Assembly (NCBI RefSeq): GCF_037893015.1
Contig: NC_133663.1
Location: 138,888,553-138,952,552, forward strand
Length of the DNA: 64,000 bases
Source: Macrotis lagotis
Lineage: Eukaryota; Chordata; Mammalia; Peramelemorphia; Peramelidae
Direction of reading: 5' to 3'
Shown piece after piece: positions 11,075 through 22,940 of this stretch; the stretch's first letter is position 1; every line of letters begins with the position of its first letter. The position numbers were made by a program, and so were the translations under genes. The notes under the pieces are model-generated. The model did no database searches. It was not told the origin of the DNA and saw only the letters and a list, made by a program, of their open reading frames with translations.

Positions 11075-11400
11075 AACTCTTACAAGGCAAGGGCTCCCTG
11101 AAAGTCAGAAGAAGTGGTATAAAGACACTTTTAAGGTCTCTCTGAAGTACTTTATTGACAGTTGTCAGACATGGTGTGCCTGCATCAAAAAGGGGCTGTA
11201 CTCAATGGACAAAGAAGAATTACAATAGCCCAAAGGAAATGTGCACTATATAAATCAGAAACATCTTCATCTCAAATCTTCTAATATACTACTTGACCTG
11301 TGGTAGAACCTTCCACTTGTATTAGACTGATCAGCTGAACACTTTGCAATCTCACCTTAATCATGATCGTATTGGTCCTCCTTGAAACAGAAGGAAAAAG
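11075..11400 (+). mobile_element. Non-LTR LINE ORF2 C-terminal remnant (clade uncertain)
   Basis: Translation gives KKWYKDTFKVSLKYF followed by CQTWCACIKKGLY. This resembles the region after the reverse transcriptase in some LINEs (pattern RYKDTLKASLK...W...I.KGA). I cannot say which clade (R4/Dong-like or RTE-like). Stops follow within 20 codons, so it is a fossil. Confidence 0.4.
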
Positions 11401-12499
11401 AAAAAATCAACCTTAAGATAATATAGTTATCTTCATTGATAAAGGTACAGCCCACTGTGGGCTTTAGTGCAATTAAATTATAGGTCCACTTCTTTGAGGT
11501 CTTTTAAAGCCCAAATTTAACAGTTTTCACAAAAAAAACTGTTGCCAAGATAAGTTAGATATTCTCTGTACTATTGTTCAATGACAAACTCATGGAACCC
11601 TAAAACTTACAAAACCCTAAAACTTTTACATTGGACATCAAAGATTCTGTGAACCATACTAAATTTTGATCAAATCGATCAATGATTCAAATCGATCAAT
11701 GATTGTAGTGAATGATATCTCCATGTCCTTGACATTCGAACTTTTATAGTTCTTGTATTGAATAATTTGATCTCAAACAAGAGCTTGTGCAGTTCTTAAA
11801 ATCATTCTACTGCTGAGTTTGTAGCCAAAGCCAAAGTCTCTTTGATTTTAACAAATGTTTTAGAAAATAAACTGTTAAGTAATAAGACATTTTCAGAACT
11901 TGAAAGCAGGAAGCAGGTATCCTGAAGAGATCGTTTGTCAGAAGATTACACACTAGAACAATAAATTTCAAAAAGTCTGGTCTGTTGTTTATAAGAATTA
12001 AGTGTCAATTTTATTTCATTAAACTAAAATAATGTGGCTTCCCTCAAGTAAGTAATTTTAAGAGTCTTTTCTTTAGCTTTACAAATATTACATATGTTGT
12101 AAGTGACCTAGCCAATATGCTGTACTTAAAACCAAGAAAATTAATACTTGGTAAAATTGAAATCAATAAAATGATTATAATCATTTATACAGATTGAGAT
12201 TTGAACTAAGCCATAGATATTTTCTTCATTTATTCTTCTTTTTCTTCATTTCTTCTTGCTTTACAGTAAGGTTATAAGATTTACTTACCAGAAGAAAATG
12301 CTAAGAAAGATTAATAATCTAATTACTACAATTCTAATACTTGTAATATAAAACATCATCATCAAAACTATAGGATACTAGAGTTCTTTTAGGCTAGCCT
12401 GAAGGATGAATATTCTCAATAACAGTCAAAATAATTGATCATCCAATATGATGACTACCACTGATCTTGTTATCTTTCAAAGCAAGGTATTCCATTCAA
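11401..12499. other. Unassigned DNA with a small tandem duplication
   Basis: No gene recognised. It contains the 17-base direct duplication at 11671-11704. Confidence 0.5.
11671..11704. repeat. Exact 17-bp tandem duplication
   Basis: The unit 'caaatcgatcaatgatt' is present twice without a spacer (11671-11687 and 11688-11704). It carries the rare-in-this-window CpG motif 'atcgat'. Confidence 0.95.
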
Positions 12500-13149
12500 A
12501 ATATTAATATAGTTTACCTAGTTTATCTAAGCTTTTGATAAATTATTTCATATTATTCTTGAGGGGATAATAGAGAATTATAGATTAATATATACCAAAA
12601 GATAAATTCAGAACTGGGTTGATGACGATTTTCAAAGTGTAGTTGTTAATAGCTAATTGTCAATGTGGAAGGAGGTCTCTAGTGGAGTAACTCAAGATCT
12701 GTCTTGCATTTCTGCTTTTTTAACATTTTCCTCAATGACTTCTTAGATAAAGTTATCAATTCTATGCTCATAATATTTTAAGAAGAATTCAAGATGAGAG
12801 AAGATGCACATTTTTCTTGTTAAGGTAAAACACTAGGCTGAATCCAAGAAAGTAAATTTCAAGATGTGAAACTTTACACTTGGGATCAAAATTTATAAGT
12901 AGGATAGGAGGAAACATGATTAGAGAGAGATCTAATCATTTTTACCAGATTGTAAGCTCAATATGAGTTAATTATGTGGTGTAACAGCCAAAAACAACTG
13001 GTACAATTTTTGGCTACATTATAGAAGACATAGCTTCTAGAGTGAAGGAGACAATGGTTCCTTGACTCATCATATATCAGCTGGAGTATTGTGTTAATTT
13101 CTGAGCACTACAATTCAAAAAAGTCATTGATGAGTTATTGTTTTGAGCA

Positions 13150-13330
13150 GAATCACAGAATCATATCACCATAGATTTAGAGCAATCCCCTCATTTTTCA
13201 GATGAGGAACTGGTGCAAAAATGTAAAAATGATTTGCCAAGAATCACATATAGCTGATAAATATCTGAAGCACTTTAAATGTAGGTATTCCTGATTTGGA
13301 GTTACTACTATGCCACCTAGCTATTGGAAA
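13150..13330 (-). mobile_element. MIR-type SINE, antisense, nested in L3
   Basis: 'tcatatcaccatagatttag', 'cctcatttttcagatgagga' and finally 'actatgccacctagct' follow the reverse complement of a MIR-type SINE. L3 sequence resumes at about 13500, so the SINE inserted into the L3. Confidence 0.6.
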
Positions 13331-13392
13331 ATGATATTCAGAGAGGCTGTGATGGCTTTTACACTTAATCATGAAGTATAGTTATATAAGTG

Positions 13393-13393
13393 T

Positions 13394-13448
<55 letters not shown>
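13393..13448. repeat. (GATA)n microsatellite
   Basis: About 14 near-perfect copies, likely polymorphic in length. Confidence 0.95.
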
Positions 13449-13800
13449 CTATAAAAGGGCTTTTCTTGACTCCCAAGTCCAATATTCTTTTCCCTAAACC
13501 AGCAATGAGAGTGATGAAAGTTATGAAGATTGCTTTGAAGAGATATGATGCTTAACTTGCAGAAGACTTAAAGAGGGTGGAATAGCTGTTTTCAAATATT
13601 TGAAAGATTTTCATGAAGAGAAGGAAAACCATTAGCAATAGCTGGACATTAATAAGAAATCAATTTATTTTCTAGGGGAAAAAGTCATAACACAGTTGTA
13701 CAAGAGTGGAGTGAATTTCCTCAAGAGGTTATGGGGTCCCCATCTTTTAGCTGTTCAAACAAAGGAACAGAGACTAGATTATACTTGGGTAAATGATTAA

Positions 13801-14779
13801 TATATTAACAACAGCAACATAAAGTAATCACTTTTAAAAGTCTTAGGAATGCCAATTACTGAATAATCAATCATAATTCCAAGAAACTGCTGATTGAACA
13901 TGGTACCGACCTTCTGAAAAAGCAATGATGCACTTAAGTTGCAGAATAAACCATGGACACTAACAATATGTGAATTTTTTACCCTGAAGAATACATATTT
14001 TATAAAGATTCTCTTTTTTCTTTTTTCTTTATTTTTTTTCATTAATGGTGGAGTGTGTGGAAGGAGAAGTAATCTAAGACGTGTGTTGCTGAAAAAAAAT
14101 ATCCAAAGATAATTAAAAAAAGTTTTTGAAAAACAGAGAAAAGAATAGAGGAAGGGATAGAAAAAATTGCAGAGAAGCAGGAAAGCTTTGAAAGAAAAAA
14201 AGATATATATATAATAGAGATTCACATTTAATGTATAAACATCTCTTTCCATTCTATTGTATATAACAAAGTTTATTTTTTAAGTGAGGTTTGTGAAGTT
14301 CAAACTTTACTTAAAATTATTTTTAAGGATTTGCACAAAGCACTTAAAACTTGGAGAATCAAGGAAGTACTCAGAGTTCTATAATTTAATTGATTTTGAT
14401 ATGTCCCTCAGTGATGTAAATTTCAACTCATCCATGCATGACCACCCTATGTGATTTTTTTATGTGTGATATCTTGCCCCCATTTCATCACAGTGGATAT
14501 ACCAAATATGTTGGAATCTTCTTTTATTTTTTTTAACATCATAAGAACACTAATGGAATACATGAATTGCTTCTTGGCTTTCCTTCATTCTCATTATATG
14601 ATCAATTTATGTTATTTTTCCTTTAGTCCTTTTAGTTATTATACTTTACTTTGATTCTTCTCCACATTTTTTTTAATGTATTACTTACTCCCACTGTATT
14701 CTTCCATTTTCTTCTGAGTGATGCTATTTTAAAAAAATTCTTAGTAGATTGAAGTTGTCAATGAATTGTAGTCATAAAA
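13801..14779. other. Unassigned DNA
   Basis: The minus strand holds a 151-codon open frame (13797-14252). Its F/K/L/Y-rich composition fits AT-rich DNA and no domain is visible. No repeat recognised with confidence. Confidence 0.5.
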
Positions 14780-16110
14780 TGTAAGAAAAAATAAAACAAA
14801 ATGTCAGAAGTATTATATTGTATTTTTAATGACCATGGAAAGAAATATACTCGCTTAATACTAATAACTTTGAATATGAATGGGATAAGCCCATCCATAA
14901 AATGAAATTGGATAGTAGAATTAGAAACCAGAATCTCAGCAACATATTGCTTACATGAGACATAGATGAACGAAACATAAAGATATACAAAAAAAGTTTT
15001 AAAACATAGATAGTGATGGTTGAGTAGGATCAATTATGCTTCAGCTGAAGAAAAACTGCTGGGACAGCCATCATAATCTCAGACAAAGCAAAAGCAAAAG
15101 TAAATCCAATTAAAAGATAATCAGCAAAATTATAATTCACTAAAAGACACACTAAATAATGAAATAATATCAAAATACTTTTACAGCAAATTTCTCTGAT
15201 AAAGCCCTCATTTCACAATTATGTATGAAATTGACTCAAATTGATATAAAATGGAGACCATTCCCAGTTGATAAATTGTCAAATGATATAGACAAGTAGT
15301 TTTCAGAAGATGAAATCAAAGCTAAATATAATACTCTAAGTGCTCTAAATTATTAATGATCAGAGAAATGCAAATTAAAATAAATTTGTGATACCATCTC
15401 AAACCTATCAGAAATAGCAAATGCTGCTGAGAATTAGGGAAAATAAGTTTATTACTGAATTCTTTGAGTTGTAATCTGGTCTAGCTACACTGTAAAACAA
15501 TTCAGAACTATGTCCAAATAGATATATTCTTTGTCTCATATTCTTTGTGCATACTTTTTGACCCATTACTACTACTACTAGGTCTGTATCCCAAAGGGAT
15601 AAAAGAAAGAGGAAAAGAACCTACATGTAGGAAAAAAATATAGCAGTACTTTTTGGGCTGGCAAAGAATTGTAAATTGAGGGACTACCCTTCAATTGAGG
15701 AATAGCTGAAACAGTTATAATATATGATTATAATGAAATAATATTGTACCCTATGACATAATAAGAAGGATTGCCTCAGGAAATATGGGAAATTTATTTG
15801 AACTGATGTAAAAAGAAACAAGCAGAACCAGGAGACCATTGTACACAGTTAGCAATATTGTAATTATGATAAATTCTGAATGACGAAAGACTCTGATCAA
15901 TATAATGATCCAAGACAATTCCAAAAGACTCATAATGAAAAATTCAGTCCAACTCTAGAAAGAGAATTGGTTAGCCTAGAGTTCAAATTTATATATACAC
16001 TTTTTCACTTTATTTTATTCTTTTTTCTTGCAAAATGGAAAATATTGCTATACATGATTTCACATATATAATTGATAATATGTAGTGTGAGAGAAGAAGA
16101 AAATTTGAGA
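14780..16110 (+). mobile_element. L1 LINE with a large internal deletion
   Basis: The first part (14830-15165) matches the L1 ORF2 endonuclease. Translation fragments NMNGIS-like, RNQNLSNILLT and SAEEKLLGQPS..SQTKQKQK follow the family pattern NVNGMN..RNQNPAICCLQETH and YYASAE...GVAIMISDKAKAK. The sequence then jumps to the ORF2 C-terminus at about 15170 ('cagcaaatttctctgataaa', 'gagaaatgcaaattaaaata', 'cccaaagggataaaagaaag') and runs to the 3' UTR. The reverse transcriptase domain is absent. Many stops. Confidence 0.75.
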
Positions 16111-16414
16111 CTCAAAAATTTTAAAAAAAGGAAGAAAAGTCAAAGTTTGAGGTCATTAAATAATGTTGCAATTTTCAGAAACAATCTAACCTACCTCCTT
16201 CTTATCCTTTAATTCTCAAAAATAATTACTGTGCATTTTAAATCTTTAAAATTTCTGTCTCTATTTCTATCCTATATCTCACCTCTCTCTCTCTAAATTG
16301 TATCTATATATCTATCATATGTATAGAAATATCTATGGCATTTATTTATACACTATTTCTATATCATTTGATATTCATCTCTGTCATCTCTAGCATATAC
16401 ATTATCTATATCAA
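16111..16414. other. Unassigned TA/TC-rich DNA
   Basis: Mixed TATC and TCTC low-complexity sequence from about 16255 to 16400. No gene. Confidence 0.55.
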
Positions 16415-16417
16415 CTA

Positions 16418-16515
16418 AGTGGTGCAGTGGGTAGAGACTCAACCGGTATTTGATAAGATCTGAGTTCATATGTGGCCTCATACACTTAATAACTATATGA
16501 TTCTGGGCTTCTTTT
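16418..16515 (+). mobile_element. tRNA-derived SINE, degraded fragment
   Basis: 'aactaagtggtgcagtgggt' (A-box side), 'gatctgagttcatatgtggc' and 'tacacttaataactatatga' follow the WALLSI-like order at low identity. The tail is missing. Confidence 0.6.
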
Positions 16516-16564
16516 TGCATTATAAATTCAATATGGGAAAAGTTTTGTATATTTTCAAATTCAC

Positions 16565-16725
16565 ATTATAGACATATAAAATTTTGGAACTGGAATAGAC
16601 TTTAAATTTTAATCTCTCATTTTACAAAACAAGAAGCTGAGGGCCAAGGAGATCAATTAATTGGCCCAAGAGCACACAATTAATAAATTCTGAGAGCTAA
16701 GATGAAAGCATGACTTAAGATTATG
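16565..16725 (-). mobile_element. MIR-type SINE, antisense
   Basis: 'tttggaactggaatagactt', 'tctcattttacaaaacaaga' and 'ttggcccaagagcacacaat' follow the reverse complement of a MIR-type SINE. Confidence 0.6.
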
Positions 16726-16984
16726 GGAAAGATCCACAATCATTCCAAAGATTTGATCAAACTTCATCATAGGAAAGCCAAGTGAATTAATAATGTCTTT
16801 TATCTGATACATTATAGCAAGGAGTTAAATAAAAAACCTATAGATCATGTTCATCATCAAATAGATGTGTTTATATATATATACATATATGCACATTTTA
16901 AAAAATTGCTATGAGTATAAATGAGCATATATATACTATGAAAAATGCTTATGCTTACATACCTGTATGCATTGTTCATGTTTA

Positions 16985-17060
16985 TAAATATACCTATATA
17001 TCTATATCTATCTATATCTACCTATCGATCTATCTATCTATTTATCTATCTATCTATCTA
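16985..17060. repeat. (TATC)n microsatellite
   Basis: Imperfect at the 5' side, perfect over the last copies. Confidence 0.9.
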
Positions 17061-17614
17061 ACATTCAACTGCCTCTAAACTTGCTATGATGCTGAGAATT
17101 CAGTTATAGCCTTTGTCATCTGGGGTTGAAGCTTACCCTCCAGGTTATGATTACAAGTATTCACATCTTGGCAATGCTCCCTTCCTATCCAGGTATGAGT
17201 TTAGGAGAGCTGGCAATCAAAGAATTGTCCCTATTTGATGGAGAAACAATATCCATCTCATCCATCCCCTTTGGGTCTAAATTCTTGTTTATGCAAGGCT
17301 TATGGTTTTCCCCCAGGTAAAGCTTTGATGTACTTCAAAGCAATTAGTCAACCCTACATGATTTTTATGCATTCAGAAGAGCCAGACCCTTATTAGAAAC
17401 TGTAAATGTTATGCTGTTCTCAATAATTATTTATGTTCCAAACATAGTTGGAAAACAAGGCATTTAGGCAATGTTTAATCAGTCAGATAGTGATGAAATG
17501 TCACTCTCAGCTTACATGGATTTGTTAATCAATCTTTAGGGAATAATTCTTCCTTTATAAAGATTGCCACATAGATGCCAATAGAAAAACTTCAATTTAT
17601 ATAGTTGACTATCA
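17061..17614. other. Unassigned DNA
   Basis: A 64-codon frame at 17126-17320 has less biased composition than most here and ends near a 'caggtaaag' splice-donor-like site. I see no family and no partner exon, so I do not call a gene. Confidence 0.45.
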
Positions 17615-17790
17615 TCATAGAATTATGAATTTTGAAGCCTAGAATGCTCCTTAGAGGTCATATCTTCCAAGTTCTTTGTTTTATAAATAGGGAAGTTATA
17701 GGTCAGAAAGGTTTGGGATGCCTTTAATAATCCACAGTGAGTTAATAGAAAAGACAGATTCAGTTTCTTAATTCTTCAGAAAGACAGAAA
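17615..17790 (-). mobile_element. MIR-type SINE, antisense
   Basis: 'catcatagaattatgaattt', 'tgctccttagaggtcatatc', 'tttgttttataaataggga' and 'gttataggtcagaaaggttt' follow the reverse complement of a MIR-type SINE. Confidence 0.6.
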
Positions 17791-18719
17791 ATTGAGAAAG
17801 TTTCATAAAAATATAAAATATGCTTCATATTACCTATTTATCTCTAGCAGGAGTTTGCTGATCAAGTGGTATTCACCTAAATGGTTACTTATCTAATTAC
17901 CATCTCCTAAACATTTGGATCAAGGTTCCTACCCAGCATATTATGGGTATGACCTATATTGAAACTATTAAAGCCTTTAGCATGACTGCATTTTAATACT
18001 GTAGAAACTACTCTAGAAACTACTGAAATTCAAAGGAACAAACTAAAGAACTCAAAAGGAAAAAAAAATCAATACACTGCCCAAGAGCACCCACTGGCAT
18101 ACATACATAACAGAATCCCCACATGGCCACTCATCATGGAAACTCAGCCTCCAGGCATACATAGCTCTTTGTGGCATATGGATACTTCAAACTCAGTCAG
18201 GGATTTGTGGAGCACAACTAGCAGTGATTGCAAACACCCAAATGTCAGAAGAAAGGTATGGAGCTGCATACTGACTCTGTCCTTATCTCCTTCTTCCCTA
18301 CAGTATATTCACCAATATTCCCAGACTTCTTAACCCGTTCTCATATTTCTTCTGAAATCTTTCCTTAACCTGTCTCCTTTCTGTGCACTTCTTCATCAAC
18401 TAATTCTAACTCTTTCCACCTCCTTGCCACTTAGGCAGTAGCAATGCTAAAAACAGTAACAGTTGATATTAAAACACTTCTTTAAGCAGTTTGTCTTATT
18501 TCATTTAATACTAAAACTATGCATTAAATACTATATTGCTTTTTCATGGGAAAAAAATGGTTTGTTACCATTTAACACATGAATACCTGGGGTCCATGTC
18601 CCTCAATCAGAAGTAAAGAATATACAAAATAGAGAGCACACACTTGTGAATCATGTTTTAAAATTCTACCTTAATTTCTGTAGAGGATTAATACTACAAT
18701 CTTTTAGATAATCTGTTCC
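17791..18719. other. Unassigned DNA
   Basis: No gene or repeat recognised. The 65-codon frame at 18136-18333 shows no domain. The segment lies just upstream of the L2 endonuclease region, so part may be older L2 sequence. Confidence 0.45.
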
Positions 18720-19800
18720 TATCTGCTGCTGATGCAAACGATAGCACTTGTATTTACTGCCCAGTTCTTTTTATTCCTATACTGTCCTCTAAAATCCTCT
18801 GCCCATTGTTAATTACCACTTTTTCCTCTATCATTGACCAGCTAGTTCATTCTATTCTGACTTTGGATCCCCCTCTTTATTGGTAATAAGCAGTTCTACT
18901 CTTCTGTATCCTTGAACTTTGATAAGGATTTGCTTTCACCTCCCTGCCAGAAACTTGGCTTTCTCTTTAGGATACCATATCCTTTACACTCTATCCAGGG
19001 GGGGGAGGGGCAGGAGAGGGATACTGCTCATCTTCATTACATTGAAAGGATAATTGATTATAATGTATAATATAAATATATAATTATAATGTCTTATTGT
19101 TAAGACAACTCACATTTAAATACTGTCTCAGACACTCACCAACTAGATGACTTAATTATAAATTGGGCATAGTTTTTGCTTCCCTCTGCTACTTCCAGAT
19201 CATTCTTTAACCATCAATGATCTTTTCTCTTTTGAAGTTCATTCAATATTTCTATTTTCCTCTTCATTCTTTTTGATGTTGCAGACTAATCTCTTTGTCT
19301 CTCAACATCTTCATGACTTTAGTACCTCATCTCATCCTCTGGCATCTTAAAAGACTTTAGTATTGATGAGGATGACACTTTTAGCAAATTGAGCTCTCTA
19401 GAATCTCTTCAACTTAAGTGAATTGCTTCTTTACACCAGAGCAATCATTCACTGACATGATTGTATCTTGACTGCAACCTAGTGGAATGTCATCACATTC
19501 AAAATTAAGAACTTTGAAATTGTATTCATCTGCCACAACCTTCTTTTCTTATTTTTCTTACACTATATCATATATATTAGCTATTCTCACAGTCTTTTTT
19601 GTCAGCCATCCCTATCTCACTCACTCTCTCTGGTTTTGTTTGCCTCTATAATTAGGCTTGAACCCATCATTTAATGTTATAACATTTATAACTCTAGAAT
19701 CCCTTGAACAGTTGCAACTCTGGAATTCCTTGCCATTCACTTTGCCTGGGATAGTATACTCTCAAGATCTCTTTTTATGTAGAGCAGAAACTACTGGTCT
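18720..19800 (+). mobile_element. L2 LINE ORF2, endonuclease region, degraded
   Basis: Three motifs appear in order. ETWLSL lies at about 18952, matching the endonuclease ETWL block. A G-rich stretch lies at 18999-19019 where L2 encodes a glycine-rich turn. ILKDFSIDEDD lies at about 19346, matching the L2 block LGDFNIHVD. A short SINE-like scrap may interrupt it at about 19040-19165. Very old, many stops. Confidence 0.55.
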
Positions 19801-20275
19801 TATGTGATCCTGAATGTGATTCCATGATACTTGAACTGCTACTCACTGGATAGTTGTAGTATTTGTTTCTATGATCTCAGAATTCTGGATTTTAGTTGTG
19901 GCATTCCTAGTTCCTATCTTTCTTTGCTCTCTGATAGACAATTTCATTTGTTATTTATTGAAATATAGTGTCTATGTTTTTTATTTGTTTTAAATATTTT
20001 AAGGTGTCTAATGATTCTTAAATTATCTCTCTTGACTATTTTCCATGCTAGATTTCTTTGACAGAAAATTTTATTTTCTCAATCTTTTAATTTTATTCTC
20101 ATATGTCCTTCTATCTCATGCAATCATTAATTTCTCTTTGGGTTACTCTAGTTTTCAGGGTTCATCTGTTTCCTTTGGAGTTTTTATTTCATTGAAAAAA
20201 ACCCTTGCCTCATTTCTTCTAGTTACAATTTTGTCGTTTTGAGAAATCCATGTTTTCCTTTGAGCCTCTGCCTAT

Positions 20276-20310
20276 ATTATATATATATGTGTGTGTGCGC
20301 ATCTGCTTAA

Positions 20311-20342
<32 letters not shown>

Positions 20343-20354
20343 GTATGTATGTAT
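20276..20354. repeat. (TA/TG/TATG)n microsatellite
   Basis: Two alternating blocks separated by 'gcgcatctgcttaa'. Confidence 0.9.
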
Positions 20355-20898
20355 AGTCTTGCCTTCTTTTTTGTTTTTGTTTTTTAATTTGCAGATATCT
20401 CTAAAAGCCTTGGTTTTGATCTGGGTCCCCTGGGTTTCTGATGTCAGGAGCATCAGGATCTTTTGGATCCTTGAGATTCCAGGTGGCTCTTTAGGCAAAA
20501 TTCTAGGCACCTTGTAGTTTCAGCTGTCCTAGAATTGCCACATTACTATGGAAATTATGGATTCCAGAGCTCTCAAATTATTCAATTTGGTGCTTCTTGA
20601 CCAGATTCTTTTAGGGCACTCTGATTTCCTTTAGGATTTCTCAGGGAAGATAGCCATGTTTTTTTGCTTCCAGGCAGAGATGCTTGTAGTTTACCCATGC
20701 TAATGAACTTTGTCTAGTTAGCTTCTGTTCTTTCACTGGGCTTTAATTGGCTTTGTTGGTGGTTGCCTTTTTATTGCCTTTGGGCTTTTGGTTATTTCTT
20801 TTGAGTTGTGTATGCTATTCTGGGTTAAAAAGAAAAACAAAAGGAAAAAAAGAATTTGCTAAAGTTTCTCACTGGCTTTCTGGTCCAAGTTTCCAGGT

Positions 20899-20922
20899 TG
20901 TTTTTTTTTTTTTTTTTTTTTT
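20899..20922. repeat. Poly(T) tract of about 24
   Basis: Could be the A-tail of a minus-strand retroposon, but no retroposon body is recognisable to its right. Confidence 0.85.
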
Positions 20923-21234
20923 ATATGAAAGCAAATCAGTTGTTCTTCCATACAGGTAACTGACTTGTCCAGAAGGTCCTTTTGTTCCTTCAGTCTACTC
21001 CTTTTCTTCCTCTTTAATTTTTTTTTCTTTATGCCATGATAATCTCTTTCTTGAGAGCTTCTCATCCCTCTGGACTAATTTCCCCATATAATTTTGCCCC
21101 ATGGAATCATTATCTACCCTTGAAATTAGTTCACCCTAAAGCTATGGTACATATTGTGCCATCTCTTGCTTTCTTTCTCTTCTGTCATAAATTTTTAAGT
21201 TAGAGAATATGATAATTTTTCCCCTGTTGAAGTA

Positions 21235-21510
21235 TCTTATGAAGGAAATAGGGATGATTAGCTTGAATAAGCATGTCTTATTTGGGCATGATAGCTACCT
21301 TCAAGTATATGAAATACTGTTATGTGGGAGAGGGATTAGATTTATTCTATTTGACCATAGGAATAGAACTAGAAAAGATAAATAGAAGGGACAAATTCAG
21401 GCTGGATATATATTTTTCCCCTAAAAATCAGAACTCTCCCAAACTGAAATAGTTTATCTTAGAAAAAATGAGTTTCCCCTTCTCTATAGCAAGAGAAGTT
21501 AAAGGGCAGA
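21235..21510 (+). mobile_element. L3 (CR1-clade) LINE 3' end
   Basis: 'gcatgatagctaccttcaag', 'atgtgggagagggattagat' and 'tcaggctggatatatatttt' match the end of the L3/CR1 ORF2 in order. It is a separate copy from that at 12500-13800. Confidence 0.65.
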
Positions 21511-21859
21511 TAATTTTTGCATGTACTTTATATGTATATATGTATATTTCTTTTCAATTATGCCCAAAACATGGCTTCTGAACTATCTCAATTTTGAAAT
21601 TCTATACTGATTCTCTTTCCCCCTCCCCTTTCTGTTTCTGTCTCTTTATCCCCTCCCTCTCTCCCTCCATCCTCATTCTATCTCATTCTCTGTTCTATCC
21701 ATGTGTATTTACCATAGAATAGATTTTTATGTATTTATATTATACTATATATGAAATATTTTAATAGACATACTTATTTGTATAATAGATATGCAAATAT
21801 ATTTGAATTATGTTTGTGCATAAGATGTACAAGAAAGTTATATTGTCATAGGGGCTAGA

Positions 21860-22000
21860 AAGTAGGCCTTAGAAATAAAGATGGCCTGAATTATAGTCCT
21901 GTTTCTGACATATACTGGCTGATTGACCTTTGGATAATCATTTTACATCTCAGTGATCCAATCAATTTATAGTCTCTTAAGATTAGAAATTTTAGATTAG
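21860..22000 (+). mobile_element. MIR- or MAR1-type SINE, degraded
   Basis: 'gtcctgtttctgacatatac', 'tggctgattgacctttggat' and 'cattttacatctcagtga' follow the SINE order (pattern 'ctgtgtgaccctgggcaagt'). Confidence 0.55.
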
Positions 22001-22224
22001 ATGATCAAATAATTATACACATATGCATAATGTTTTTTATTGCATATTGTAGATGCATACAATTCACAAATATAGTTTTATTAATACTATTTATTAATTT
22101 ATTATTTATATATACATATACATATATGCACACATTTATGAATGCATATTCTAGGAGAAACATATCTACTAGTCTTTGCACACTGGAAAAGTCTCTTCCA
22201 AGAAACTTTTTTTAGTTCTTTTTT

Positions 22225-22940
22225 TTAATTGGATATTATTTCTTACTAGAAATTCTCCTATGTCATGGAGAATATCTTTCTTTTTAAAAATTAATTAATT
22301 TATTTTCATCCATATGCACATGTTTATTTTTAAGTTACAAAATTGCTTTCTACTTCCCTTCCCATCCCACTCCCCTCAGTGGTGAACAGTCAGGTTAGCA
22401 TTGTTCATACATATTTTTGATAAACATATTTACAGATGAGTTATTTTTGGTATGAGGAATTAGAATTAAAGAGATACATAAAAGATAATTTTATAAAGTG
22501 TTCATCAGATTGTGAAGGGTTGATTTGTGTGTGTGTGTGTGTGTGTGTGTGTCTGTGTGTTTTGTTTTTTCCTCCTCTGCATGGGGATAACATTGTCCAT
22601 AGCCAGTCTAATATAGTTGTCCTAGCTCTCTCAACTGCTGAGAGTAGCTGCTTCCATCAAGGTTGTTTATCTCACAATGTTGTTAATGTGAGCATTGTTT
22701 TCTTGCTTTTTGTACATTGTTTCTTTGCTCGACATTAGATCTCATAAGTCATTCCATGTTTCTATAGAGTCTAACTATTTATGGTTTCTTACAGAATAAT
22801 AATATTCCATAGTATTAATGTACCATAATTTGTTTATCCATTCCCTAAAAGATGGACATCCTCTCAATTTCCAATTCTTTGCCACTTCAAAAAGAGCTGC
22901 TATGAATATTTTGGAACATGTAGGACTTTTCCCTTTTTCT
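22225..22940 (-). mobile_element. L1 LINE 3' end, antisense
   Basis: Contains the 3' UTR antisense ('tatttttggtatgaggaatt', 'gatggggataacattg'-like) and the ORF2 C-terminus antisense ('ccataatttgtttatccatt', 'gctgctatgaatatttt'). The same 3' UTR occurs at 40145-40560, so both are one subfamily. A (TG)n microsatellite (22526-22561) has expanded within it. 5'-truncated. Confidence 0.72.
22526..22561. repeat. (TG)n microsatellite
   Basis: About 17 dinucleotides with one TC interruption, inside the L1 3' UTR. Confidence 0.95.

Larger units (their letters stand above)
12500..13800 (+). mobile_element. L3 (CR1-clade) LINE, long degraded copy
   Basis: The order of CR1/L3 features is preserved. Upstream of the palm region is 'gtggaaggaggtctctagtg'. 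ETLHLGSKF at about 12870 corresponds to the conserved K.LHLG block. CKLNMS and 'ggtgtaacagccaaaaacaa' follow, then 'tggagtattgtgttaatttc' (LEYCVQFW block). The 3' end region at 13555-13800 has 'ttcaaatatttgaaagattt' and 'tcctcaagaggttatggggt'. It is interrupted by a MIR-type SINE and a GATA microsatellite. Many stops, very old. It is the longest L3 remnant in the window. Confidence 0.65.
19801..21230. other. Unassigned DNA with microsatellite and poly(T)
   Basis: Between the L2 region and the L3 3' end. Parts at 20380-20720 have balanced composition and could be the antisense 5' region of an old L1-like element, but I could not align them with certainty. No gene recognised. Confidence 0.4.

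Noticed and set aside
13393-13448. Regular short repeats that could be mistaken for a CRISPR array or satellite
   Set aside because: Plain tetranucleotide microsatellite with no spacers. Eukaryotic context.
13797-14252. 151-codon open frame on the minus strand, the longest in the window
   Set aside because: F, K, L and Y dominate as expected from AT-rich DNA. No domain, no family likeness, and no splice or promoter context.
17126-17320. 64-codon frame next to a splice-donor-like site
   Set aside because: More even composition than most, but no recognisable family, partner exon or conservation evidence.
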